Positions 56,932 through 64,000 of a stretch of DNA of 64,000 nt are shown piece after piece (position 1 is the stretch's first letter; every line of letters begins with the position of its first letter). Source of the DNA: Marinobacter lipolyticus SM19 (GTDB lineage Bacteria; Pseudomonadota; Gammaproteobacteria; Pseudomonadales; Oleiphilaceae); assembly GCF_000397065.2 (NCBI RefSeq), contig NZ_KE007306.1, forward strand, positions 825,164 to 889,163. The letters are read 5' to 3'. The notes beneath the pieces were generated by a model that was not told where the DNA came from, searched no databases, and saw only the letters and a program-made list of their open reading frames with translations. The translations under genes were made by a program, and so were the position numbers.

Positions 56932-56961
56932 AAAGCCCGCCTTGTGTGGGCTTTGTTGTTT
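56932..56961 (+). terminator. terminator after the porin, third copy of the tRNA-Phe terminator
   Basis: AAAGCCCGC - CTTGT - GTGGGCTTT is followed by GTTGTTT, 21 bases after the porin stop. With one preceding base it matches 38917-38947 at 30 of 31 positions. Compared with the copy after tRNA-Phe, similarity continues to ATCCTC (36 of 40 from 29061 and 56932). Confidence 0.85.
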
Positions 56962-56972
56962 ATGGAATCCTC

Positions 56973-57725
56973 TTACTTCTGACCTATGGGCTTATACGCC
57001 CGATACCCCTGCCCGTCAGCGCCCTTCTTGACCGAAAAATACTCGGATCTCGCGACCAACAAATCAGAAAACTTCTTGGCTCCATAGGTCCTGGGATCGA
57101 AATCCGGGCGGGTGCGCTTGAGGAATGAGCCGGCTGCGGACAAAGTCGCCCATCCCTGATCGTCCTGGGTTTGTTCCCAGGCTCGTTTGAGCAGCGCCAC
57201 TTCCTCAGGGAGCTTTTCAGATTTCTTTTTAGGGGTTTCTTTTTCGGTTTTGGCCGTTTCATCTGGCGCCACTTCCTCCGGATACTCCAGGTTTTCCGTA
57301 AACAAAAAGTCATCACAGGCACTGCGGAACGAAACCGGGGTCTTCTTCTCGCCAAACCCGAATACATAGATCTCGGACTCCCTCAGCCGGGACGCCAGCT
57401 TGGTGAAGTCGCTGTCGCTGGAAACAAGAGCAAAAGCGTCGAACTTGGAGGAATAAAGGAGGTCCATGGCATCAATGATCATGGATGCATCGGTCGCGTT
57501 CTTGCCCTTGGTGTAGGCGAACTGCTGGATAGGCTGGATGGCCAGTTCATTGAGCACGGTCTTCCAGTTCTTGAGACTGTCCACCGACCAATCGCCATAA
57601 GCCCGTTTCACAACCACATGCCCATGAGAGGACAGCTCCTCAATGATCAACGGCAATTTCGACAACTGGGCGTTGTCAGCATCGATCAATACGGCAATCT
57701 TTTTATGCTGTTCAAGATCTTTCAA
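56973..57725 (-). CDS. NYN-domain protein with C-terminal OST-HTH-like domain
   Basis: The protein of about 250 residues has an N-terminal NYN (PIN-like) nuclease domain: KKIAVLIDADNAQLSKL, KGKNATDASMIIDAMDLLYSS and FALVSSDSDFTKLASRLRE with the expected acidic residues. A C-terminal OST-HTH/LOTUS-like part follows (ATLSAAGSFLKRTRPDFDPRTYG). Such proteins are likely RNA-processing or RNA-binding nucleases. A TTG at 57725 with GGAAGG six bases upstream gives the normal family start. An ATG at 57815 would add 30 residues but leaves only 30 bases to the divergent start at 57846. Confidence 0.8.
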   Translation of the reverse strand: MKDLEQHKKIAVLIDADNAQLSKLPLIIEELSSHGHVVVKRAYGDWSVDSLKNWKTVLNELAIQPIQQFAYTKGKNATDASMIIDAMDLLYSSKFDAFALVSSDSDFTKLASRLRESEIYVFGFGEKKTPVSFRSACDDFLFTENLEYPEEVAPDETAKTEKETPKKKSEKLPEEVALLKRAWEQTQDDQGWATLSAAGSFLKRTRPDFDPRTYGAKKFSDLLVARSEYFSVKKGADGQGYRAYKPIGQK

Positions 57726-57845
57726 CGGCACCCTTCCTTTGTTGTTGTATTCCAGACATTGAGCATACACGTCTTCAGGGGAAAGACTCTCCCATCCTGC
57801 CTCGGAAATTGCCATAATGCCGCCTTTTCAACAGGGGGAGTTCCC

Positions 57846-58016
57846 ATGACAACAGCCTTGAAGGCATTTGCCGCAGTCACCGCAATATTCATCCTGACCG
57901 CCTGCAGCCCGGAGGTCGGCAGTGAAGCCTGGTGCGTGGATATGGAAGATAAGCCGAAGGGAGACTGGACGACGAACGAAGCTGGCGATTTTGCCAAGCA
58001 CTGCATTTTCCGTTAA
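57846..58016 (+). CDS. DUF3012 small lipoprotein
   Basis: The 56-residue protein has a lipoprotein signal (AVTAIFILTACSPEVGSEAWC) and the DUF3012 core EAWCVDMEDKPKGDWTTNEAGDFAKHCIF, which covers nearly the whole mature part. The function of the family is unknown. A strong GGGGGAG site precedes the ATG. It is divergent from the NYN gene. Confidence 0.85.
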   Translation: MTTALKAFAAVTAIFILTACSPEVGSEAWCVDMEDKPKGDWTTNEAGDFAKHCIFR

Positions 58017-58056
58017 GAGTTTGTACCGCCCGTGTGACAGCGGGCGTATTCGGACA

Positions 58057-59154
58057 TTACCGCGACAAGGCCAATTCCCGCCGAACTGCCCGCGGCGCGC
58101 CTGCTGCAAGAACCGCAGCTCCTGACACACAAACGGCCATGGTCAGCACGATGGGCAGCAGTGAACCGCCGCTGAGCGTGGCTGATATCGCACTGATGGC
58201 GCCGGCGATGGTGAATTGCGCAGCGCCCAGCAAGGCAGCTGCCGTGCCGCCCAGGTGCGGGAAGAACTCCAGGGCGTTGGCCATGTTGTTGGGCACGATG
58301 GCGCCCATGAAGGCCACGGCAACGATTATGCAGGCTGCGACAGCCCAATAAGGAGCCGCGGCCCAAGCGCAAAGTACCAGTGCGATAATTGCGATGGTCT
58401 GCAGAAGAACCGACATCCTGAGAATATCGACGGACTCAAAACGATTCAGAAGCCGGCGGTTCAACAGGTTAACACAGGCCATGGCTCCGATGTTGGCGGC
58501 GAACAGGCCTGAGAACATGGCTTTGGATAATCCAAACCACTCCTGGTAAATGAAGGACGCATGGGTAATGAACACCAGCATGGCGCTGAAACACAGCGCC
58601 TGCAGGCGCCGGAACAACGCGAAATGCAGGATGACCGCCAGCACCATCGCGTACCCCGTCAGCATCAGGAAGATGGCCGGCCAGTCACTGATGGTCAGCA
58701 GCAATGATCCTATGGAGGGCGCAAGCGCCGGGGCGATAAACATGATTAACCCGATGAGCCCGAACAATCGGGCCGCCTCGGAACCCTGGCTCTGATCCCG
58801 GACAATCGCCGTAACCGATACTGCGCAGAAAGCACCGCCAATACCCTGGACTACCCGCCAGAACAACATCTGACCAATCGTGTCGGCATGGGCAACCATC
58901 AGGGCCGCTGCACCAAATATGGAGAGCCCGCCCAACAGGACCTGCTGGCGACCATAACGATCGGATAACGGCCCGCCAACCAGTTGCGCCAGCCCCAATG
59001 CGCCGACGTAGGCACTGAGGGTTAACCCAATCTGTCCGTCGGAGGCGCCCAGGCCATCAGAGATGTCCGGAAAGGCTGGCAGGTAGGCGTCCAGTGCCAA
59101 CGGTCCCAGTGCGACCGTCATTCCCAATAGAATCGCCAACTGAATCTGGGGCAT
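58057..59154 (-). CDS. MFS multidrug exporter, Bcr/CflA type
   Basis: The 365-residue protein is a drug:proton antiporter of the major facilitator superfamily. The start LAILLGMTVALGPLALDAYLPAFPDI, the motif A loop GGPLSDRYGRQQVLL and FWRVVQGIGGAFCAVSVTAIVRDQ are typical of Bcr/CflA. About 11-12 membrane helices are seen. It is slightly shorter than usual members (about 390-400), mainly at the C-terminus. It ends tail to tail with the DUF3012 gene. Confidence 0.88.
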   Translation of the reverse strand: MPQIQLAILLGMTVALGPLALDAYLPAFPDISDGLGASDGQIGLTLSAYVGALGLAQLVGGPLSDRYGRQQVLLGGLSIFGAAALMVAHADTIGQMLFWRVVQGIGGAFCAVSVTAIVRDQSQGSEAARLFGLIGLIMFIAPALAPSIGSLLLTISDWPAIFLMLTGYAMVLAVILHFALFRRLQALCFSAMLVFITHASFIYQEWFGLSKAMFSGLFAANIGAMACVNLLNRRLLNRFESVDILRMSVLLQTIAIIALVLCAWAAAPYWAVAACIIVAVAFMGAIVPNNMANALEFFPHLGGTAAALLGAAQFTIAGAISAISATLSGGSLLPIVLTMAVCVSGAAVLAAGAPRAVRRELALSR

Positions 59155-59209
59155 AAAAACGTGAGCGCTCTGCGGGAAGGAGAATCAAGGATTTCCGTAA
59201 AACCACCCA

Positions 59210-59365
59210 TCAGGCAGCTTTGCGGAAATCCTCGATTCTCACCGCCTTGTCACGCTTGCGCTTGTACTTGCTTTTGTCTTCCACCACCCGCATGTGATAC
59301 TTCGGGGTTCTCAGTTCGCGCTGCACAGCGCTGTGTTGTGTGGGCTTTGCCCGTTTTTTAGCCAT
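59210..59365 (-). CDS. small basic protein (51 aa)
   Basis: The 51-residue product is strongly basic (MAKKRAKPTQHSAVQREL, then KYKRKRDKAVRIEDF) with no hydrophobic stretch. This composition suggests binding to RNA or the ribosome, but no family is recognised. The ATG at 59365 follows GGAGA on the minus strand. It lies 55 bases before the exporter gene on the same strand and is divergent from the LysE-type gene. Confidence 0.6.
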   Translation of the reverse strand: MAKKRAKPTQHSAVQRELRTPKYHMRVVEDKSKYKRKRDKAVRIEDFRKAA

Positions 59366-59452
59366 GGTGATTTCTCCGGTTGGCGCTATCATAGCTTTGC
59401 GGTGCCAAGTTTAGCACCTTCCATTAACACTTCAGCAAAGGGACTATAAGGG

Positions 59453-60073
59453 ATGTCACTCACACTCTGGCTGACTTTTCTGGTGGCGGCGGTTCTTATC
59501 AGCATTTCACCGGGTGCTGGCGCAGTAAATACCATGAGCAATGGACTCCGCTATGGCGTGAAGCAATCAATGCCTGCCATACTCGGGCTGCAGCTGGGTT
59601 ATGGTGCCCAGATCCTACTGGTTGGCGCAGGTCTGGGAGCCCTGGTCGCCTCGTCCGTGTGGGCATTGGCGGTTATCAAGTGGCTGGGAGTAGGCTATTT
59701 GGTCTGGCTGGGCATCCAGAAATGGCGCGAGCCGGTGGTCGAGAGTGTGGCAGACGATCAGCCCACAATGAGCGGACAAAAACGTTTCTGGCAATCGGCC
59801 CTGGTCAATTTGACCAACCCCAAGGCCACGGTTTTCCTGGTCGCTCTGCTCCCGCAGTTCCTGATTGCCGGGCAACCCCATGGTCCGCAACTGATTACTA
59901 TGGGGACCACCCTCATTCTGGTGGATTGTCTGGTGATGCTGGGCTACACCCTGCTGGCCAGCCAGCTCTTCCGTTTTATGACCACGCCTTACCGCCAGCG
60001 GCAGATGAACCGGGTGTTCGGCGGCCTGTTCGTGACCGCAGCGGTGGCTTTAGCCAGTTTCAAACGCAGCTGA
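59453..60073 (+). CDS. LysE-family translocator
   Basis: The 206-residue membrane protein belongs to the LysE/RhtB amino-acid exporter family. It has the N-terminal motif ISPGAGAVNTMSNGLRYGVKQSMPAILGLQLGY and six predicted helices, with QSALVNLTNPKATVFLVALLPQF in the middle. Members export lysine, homoserine, threonine or other metabolites; the substrate is not determined. Confidence 0.92.
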   Translation: MSLTLWLTFLVAAVLISISPGAGAVNTMSNGLRYGVKQSMPAILGLQLGYGAQILLVGAGLGALVASSVWALAVIKWLGVGYLVWLGIQKWREPVVESVADDQPTMSGQKRFWQSALVNLTNPKATVFLVALLPQFLIAGQPHGPQLITMGTTLILVDCLVMLGYTLLASQLFRFMTTPYRQRQMNRVFGGLFVTAAVALASFKRS

Positions 60074-60163
60074 TTTACCGGTCGGATGTAGGTAGATTGT
60101 GTAATTGCGCTGGTCACGCGCCTGCCGTGAAATACACCATCCTTGATTCAGGAGTTCACCACC

Positions 60164-61135
60164 GTGCTCATTGCCTTGCTTGCCATTTTTGCCGGTCTCG
60201 CCCTGCTGGTCTGGAGCGCGGACCGGTTTGTTGAGGGTTCGGCGATCACTGCAGGGCATTTTGGCATGCCGCCGCTGCTGATCGGGATGGTGGTGGTTGG
60301 TTTCGGCACCTCCGCGCCGGAGATGGTGGTTTCGGCTCTGGCCGCCTCTCAAGGCAACCCGGGGCTGGCGCTGGGTAACGCCTATGGATCCAACATCACC
60401 AATATTGCGTTGATTCTGGGCATCACCGCGGTGATTTCTCCCATTACCGTGCATTCCCAGGTCATGCGAAAGGAACTGCCCATTCTTATTCTGGTGACGC
60501 TTCTGGCGGTATGGCAGCTTCTGGACGGTTCCCTCAGTCGGCTGGATGCCATTGGCCTGCTCCTGACCTTCGCGGTACTGCTTGCCTGGAGCATCTGGTC
60601 GGGCATGAAAAAACCGGATGACCCTCTTGCCGGTGAAGTGAGCGCAGAGCTGAACGCGCATGCCATGTCCATTCGCAAGGCGGTGTTCTGGTTGGTGGCC
60701 GGGCTGATCCTGCTGATCATCAGCTCCCGCATTCTGGTATGGGGTGCGGTGGACCTGGCCACTGCGTTTGGCGTAAGCGATCTGATCATCGGCCTGACCA
60801 TTGTCGCCGTTGGAACCTCATTACCCGAACTGGCATCGTCTGTCATTGCTGCCCGCAAGGGTGAGCATGAACTGGCCCTGGGCAACATTCTCGGTTCCAA
60901 TCTGTTCAACACCCTCGCGGTGGTGGGCATTGCCGGTATGATTGCGCCAATGCCGGTAGCAGGCGAAGTACTGGTGCGGGACCTTCCGGTAATGGCAGGA
61001 CTTACCTTTGCGCTGTTCGTGATTGGCTATGGCTTTCGTGGTCCGGGCCGGATCAACAGAGCAGAAGGCACTCTGTTAATAGCGTGCTTTATTGGTTACA
61101 CCGCCTATCTGGTGTCCACGACATTCGGGCAGTAA
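60164..61135 (+). CDS. calcium/sodium antiporter (YrbG family)
   Basis: The 323-residue inner-membrane exchanger has two inverted repeats of five helices, each with the Na/Ca exchanger alpha motif: VVGFGTSAPEMVVSALAASQGNPGLALGNAYGSNITN and VAVGTSLPELASSVIAARKGEHELALGNILGSNLFN. The GTG at 60164 has GGAG about nine bases upstream and gives the normal N-terminus; a TTG at 60143 is also in frame. Confidence 0.93.
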   Translation: MLIALLAIFAGLALLVWSADRFVEGSAITAGHFGMPPLLIGMVVVGFGTSAPEMVVSALAASQGNPGLALGNAYGSNITNIALILGITAVISPITVHSQVMRKELPILILVTLLAVWQLLDGSLSRLDAIGLLLTFAVLLAWSIWSGMKKPDDPLAGEVSAELNAHAMSIRKAVFWLVAGLILLIISSRILVWGAVDLATAFGVSDLIIGLTIVAVGTSLPELASSVIAARKGEHELALGNILGSNLFNTLAVVGIAGMIAPMPVAGEVLVRDLPVMAGLTFALFVIGYGFRGPGRINRAEGTLLIACFIGYTAYLVSTTFGQ

Positions 61136-61162
61136 TCTGCCCGAATCCGATAATGAAGCGCA

Positions 61163-61603
61163 TTACCGCAACAGGCATTCACGGCTGAGGGCCTGACTCA
61201 CTTCCCTGCGCTGACGCCGCAGGCGATTGCCCCTGTCGTTACTGTAACCAGCCCTGAGTTGCTGCTGAATTCTGGCCAGTCGCTTACGGTATCCATCACA
61301 TGTTTTCTGGTGACGCGCATCCGCTTTCTTTCCAGTGCCCGAAGAACGCCCATCCGAACTTGATCGCTCAAGGCTGCGACTTACCTGTTGGTTAATGGTG
61401 GATACCCGCCGGCCCTGTTCGATGTTCTCGGACATGGGCACCACCGAAGGTTCGGTGAGCGTTACGATATCGTGATTACGACTCAGCGGTTGTCTATCAC
61501 TGAAGTGCACCACACCATCGGCGTCCGTCCAGGTGTAAACACCAGCTGACACCGATGATGCGAACAATGAAACAATAAGAAAAGCGGCCAAACTCCCTGG
61601 CAT
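61163..61603 (-). CDS. DUF4124 domain protein
   Basis: The 146-residue exported protein has a signal peptide (LAAFLIVSLFASSVSA) followed by the DUF4124 core GVYTWTDADGVVHFSDRQP. The C-terminal part is basic and rich in Arg and Gln (KRLARIQQQLRAGYSNDRGNRLRRQRREV). Its role is unknown. It is convergent with the antiporter gene. Confidence 0.82.
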   Translation of the reverse strand: MPGSLAAFLIVSLFASSVSAGVYTWTDADGVVHFSDRQPLSRNHDIVTLTEPSVVPMSENIEQGRRVSTINQQVSRSLERSSSDGRSSGTGKKADARHQKTCDGYRKRLARIQQQLRAGYSNDRGNRLRRQRREVSQALSRECLLR

Positions 61604-61654
61604 ATGATTCCACTCCCTGTGGTTTCAGTTTTAGGCCAGGGACTATAGCAGAGG

Positions 61655-62863
61655 TTACTGATCCAGTAATTCGATCCAGTGCTGAACTGGTACATCCGCT
61701 TTGGTTTCCAGGTGCATCTGGCACCCGATGTTGGCGGTGACAATGCGATCCGGATGATCGATGGTCAGCGCCTTGAGCTTGTTACCCAGCAGCTTCTGGC
61801 TCATCTCCGGTTGTAGTATCGAGTAGGTACCGGCTGACCCGCAGCACAGGTGCTTGTCTTTGGTGGCGGCCAGGTTCACGCCCGCTTTGGTCAGGACCTG
61901 CTCCACCACACCATTCTGCTTCATGGCATGCTGCAGGGTGCAGGGGCAATGGAATGCCACTTTACCCGGGCTCTGGGTCACTTTGAGCTTTTCCAGATCC
62001 TGTTTGAGCAGGAACGCGCCCAGATCGATGGTCAGTTCACTCACTTTTTTCGCCTTGGCGGCGTACACCGGGTCGTCCTTCAGCAGGTGGCCATAGTCCT
62101 GCACCATGGCGCCACAGCCGGAAGCGGTCATGATGATGGCTTCGGCGCCGGCTTCAATGGCGGGCCACCAGGCATCGATGTTCTGGCGCATGCGCTCCAG
62201 GCCTTTCTCATGTTCGGAAAGGTGATAGTTAACCGCGCCACAGCAGCCAGCTTCCGGCGCTTCCACCATGGTGATACCGAGGCGATCAAGTACACGGGCA
62301 GCAGCGGCGTTGGTGTTGGGTGTCGCGGAGGGCTGCACACATCCGGCCAGCGCCAGCACGATGCGGCTATGGCTTGCCGCGGGCCAGGGGCTGGCTTCTT
62401 TTCTCGGCGGCACTTTGGTGCGGAGTTTTTCCGGCAACGCCGGACGCAACAGTTGGCCAAGGCGCAGCAGCAAACCGAACAGTTTGCGGTTGGGAAGAAC
62501 TCGTGCCAGTGCCCAGCGAACCCACTTGTCTTTCGGTGGACGCGGCATTTCCTGATCGATCAGACCGCGGCTGATATCCACCAGGCGACCGTACTGGACG
62601 CCGGAGGGACAAGTGGTTTCGCAGCTACGGCAGGTGAGGCAGCGGTCCAGGTGCTCGCGGGTTTTTTCGGTGACTTCCTGGCCTTCGAGGAACATTTTCA
62701 TGAGGTAGATGCGGCCACGGGGGCCGTCACGCTCGTCATTGAGTTCCTGGTAGGTGGGACAGGTTGCCGTGCAGAATCCGCAGTGGACGCAGGCCCGCAG
62801 GATAGATTCGGCCTCCTGTCCTTCTTTGGTGTTGGCAAATTGTTGAACTAAATTGGTTTGCAT
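61655..62863 (-). CDS. glcF: glycolate oxidase iron-sulfur subunit GlcF
   Basis: GlcF is the electron-transfer subunit of membrane-associated glycolate oxidase, which converts glycolate to glyoxylate. The 402-residue protein carries two 4Fe-4S motifs (CVHCGFCTATCP and CLTCRSCETTCPSG) and two CCG-type cysteine-rich domains (AGCCGAVNYH, LCCGSAGTYS). The gene follows glcE on the same strand; 190 bases with a structured RNA element lie between them. Confidence 0.95.
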   Translation of the reverse strand: MQTNLVQQFANTKEGQEAESILRACVHCGFCTATCPTYQELNDERDGPRGRIYLMKMFLEGQEVTEKTREHLDRCLTCRSCETTCPSGVQYGRLVDISRGLIDQEMPRPPKDKWVRWALARVLPNRKLFGLLLRLGQLLRPALPEKLRTKVPPRKEASPWPAASHSRIVLALAGCVQPSATPNTNAAAARVLDRLGITMVEAPEAGCCGAVNYHLSEHEKGLERMRQNIDAWWPAIEAGAEAIIMTASGCGAMVQDYGHLLKDDPVYAAKAKKVSELTIDLGAFLLKQDLEKLKVTQSPGKVAFHCPCTLQHAMKQNGVVEQVLTKAGVNLAATKDKHLCCGSAGTYSILQPEMSQKLLGNKLKALTIDHPDRIVTANIGCQMHLETKADVPVQHWIELLDQ

Positions 62864-62900
62864 TTTTTACCTGCTTTTATGTTTTGGAGCACAAGCGCGC

Positions 62901-62994
62901 GGGTAGATCTTCTCTGAAACACGCTTCAAGCACATCCATGTGTGCTTGGGCTCCGCCATCCATGGCTCCGCACAGTTTCAGAGAAGATCTACCC
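62901..62994 (-). ncRNA. nested-hairpin RNA element, TwoAYGGAY-like
   Basis: A perfect 20-bp inverted repeat (62901-62920 with 62975-62994) encloses two hairpins when read on the minus strand. The first is GCC-ATGGAT-GGC (62966-62955) and the second an 8-bp stem (62948-62941 with 62934-62927) around CATGGA. Both loops contain ATGGAT. As in the element at 2258-2364, GGAGCCC links or flanks the hairpins and CGTGTTT leads into the closing arm, while the stems differ. It lies in the glcE-glcF gap in the direction of transcription, so it could affect glcF expression. It matches the TwoAYGGAY RNA motif layout. Confidence 0.65.
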
Positions 62995-63053
62995 ACCCGC
63001 TTCCCGGGCATCGAAGAGGGCTTCCTCTCTCCTTTTCCGGACAGTTCAATTCG

Positions 63054-64000
63054 TTACAACCAGCTGTAGAGCCGGCCCGGGTTAAAAATGCCATCGGGAT
63101 CGAACGAGTTTTTCACACGCCGCTGTATGCCTTTCAGGGCATCCGGCTGGTGGTGCATCACTTCACCCTCACGGTCGCCGCCACGGAACAGGCTGACCTG
63201 GCCTCCAGCCTCTTTCGCCAGCGCTTCCATCCGTTTCAATTCGGCGTCGCCCCGATACCAGCGTTGGGAACCGGCCCAGTCAATCAGCCAGGGGCCGTCT
63301 AGGTTGAAGTTAGCGGCGGTGGAGCCGACGGAGAACCGCCATACTGGGTCGTCACCGGTGAAGAACTCATGGCCCATATCCTGGATCTGGCGCCAGAACT
63401 GGTCGCCGTTCTCCATCACGTCGCCGGACCATTTCTGCGCGGTTGCGTCCACCGCCGAGCGGGCGCCGGACAGGCGGAGATAGACTTTGTCATCGAGCCA
63501 GCAGGCGGCGGTGATCGGCTTGGGTTCAGCCGCGCGGCTGTTCATATAGTGGATGACCTCGTCCGCGGGCATCTCCTGCACCAGGGTCAGGGTAGCGGCG
63601 GGTTTGGGCATGACTTTCATGCTGATTTCGGTCAGCACGCCGAGGGTGCCCATGGCTCCGGCCTGGAGTCGGGACACATCGTAGCCAGCCACGTTTTTCA
63701 TTACCTGGCCACCGAAGCGCAGATGCTCGCCCTTGCCATTGATCAGCCGTACACCGAGCACCTGATCACGCACGGAACCGGCCCAGGGGCGTGCCGGACC
63801 CGACAGGTTGCAGGCCAGGGTGCCGCCGATGGTGGAGTTTTCACCAAAGTGCGGCGGTTCAAAGTGTAATGCCTGCCCCTCTTCGGCCAGGGTTGCTTCA
63901 ATTTCTTGCAGGGTGGTGCCGGCGCGCACGGTGAGTACCAGTTCCACCGGGTGGTAGTCGACGATTCCGGTGTGCTCTCCCACATTGAGAGTACCGGCAT
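63054..64000 (-). CDS. glcE: glycolate oxidase FAD-binding subunit GlcE, N-terminus cut by window end
   Basis: GlcE is an FAD-linked subunit of glycolate oxidase. The visible 315 codons show the FAD-binding fold: HTGIVDYHPVELVLTVRAGTTLQEIEATLAEEG, FGENSTIGGTLACNLSGPAR and RFGGQVMKNVAGYDVSRLQAGAMGTLG. It ends FDPDGIFNPGRLYSWL, the usual C-terminus of this oxidase family. The frame stays open to base 64000 and about 40 residues of N-terminus lie outside. glcF follows on the same strand, and glcD is expected upstream beyond the window. Confidence 0.94.
   Translation of the reverse strand, partial: AGTLNVGEHTGIVDYHPVELVLTVRAGTTLQEIEATLAEEGQALHFEPPHFGENSTIGGTLACNLSGPARPWAGSVRDQVLGVRLINGKGEHLRFGGQVMKNVAGYDVSRLQAGAMGTLGVLTEISMKVMPKPAATLTLVQEMPADEVIHYMNSRAAEPKPITAACWLDDKVYLRLSGARSAVDATAQKWSGDVMENGDQFWRQIQDMGHEFFTGDDPVWRFSVGSTAANFNLDGPWLIDWAGSQRWYRGDAELKRMEALAKEAGGQVSLFRGGDREGEVMHHQPDALKGIQRRVKNSFDPDGIFNPGRLYSWL

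Larger units (their letters stand above)
38950..56961. mobile_element. possible second tandem insertion carrying aromatic catabolism
   Basis: The stretch from the right attachment repeat to the third copy of the tRNA-Phe terminator (56931-56961) holds TRAP, meta-cleavage, dioxygenase, regulator and porin genes, a typical accessory load. The flanking repeat at its right end is only the 31-bp terminator, not the tRNA 3' part, and no integrase is present. The assignment is therefore tentative. Confidence 0.35.

Overview
The window looks like a chromosome segment of a marine gammaproteobacterium of the Marinobacter type. This is judged from gene order and protein character only; no database search was possible. 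Supporting signs are a suf operon carrying sufT and sufE, flagellar H-ring genes flgP and flgT, the secB/yibN/gpmI/envC/ctp/yibQ block, hisBHAF, and yggX next to mutY and tRNA-Phe.

Core region, 1-29045. It opens with the 3' end of fabB and a short AraC-type DNA-binding protein, then trhP (tRNA hydroxylation) followed by a nested-hairpin RNA element. The suf Fe-S assembly operon (sufB-C-D-S-A-T-E) has a promoter overlapped by an IscR-like site. After it come flgT/flgP on the minus strand, a TraF-like envelope protein, cca, a thiolase, trmL, secB, an inactive rhodanese, gpmI, envC, a CtpA-type protease, yibQ, hisBHAF, an SRPBCC protein, an AsmA-family protein, mutY, yggX and tRNA-Phe(GAA).

Genomic island, 28998-38949. 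The last 48 bases of tRNA-Phe plus the downstream terminator are repeated as a 94-bp direct repeat (92 of 94 identical) about 9.9 kb further on. These are the attachment sites of an island inserted in tRNA-Phe. It carries an AT-rich pair of unknown genes (one with a DGQHR/ParB-like motif). Next is a tightly packed operon: 5-methylcytosine methyltransferase, 75-aa protein, GHKL ATPase and two unknown proteins, with a divergent Vsr endonuclease. This resembles a DNA-modification-based defence system and is the best candidate here for a poorly described system. No integrase is visible.

Aromatic catabolism region, 38950-56961. A metal-dependent hydrolase-like gene, a ketopantoate-reductase-like gene and a TRAP transporter are followed by a catechol meta-cleavage operon: two-component ring-hydroxylating dioxygenase with reductase, ferredoxin, catechol 2,3-dioxygenase, then dmpC, E, F, G, H and I homologues. 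A divergent AraC regulator and a DcaP-like porin complete it. Both the cis-diol dehydrogenase (BenD) and the semialdehyde hydrolase (DmpD) are absent. That fits a substrate such as anthranilate or a 2-substituted benzoate, which gives catechol directly, with flux through the oxalocrotonate branch. A third copy of the tRNA-Phe terminator sequence lies at the far end of this region, suggesting that the whole 28 kb accumulated at one tRNA site.

Core region, 56962-64000. It holds a NYN-domain protein, a DUF3012 lipoprotein, a Bcr/CflA-type exporter, a small basic protein, a LysE-type exporter, a Ca/Na antiporter, a DUF4124 protein, and glcF and glcE (glcE cut by the window end). A second nested-hairpin RNA element of the same architecture as the one after trhP lies between glcE and glcF.
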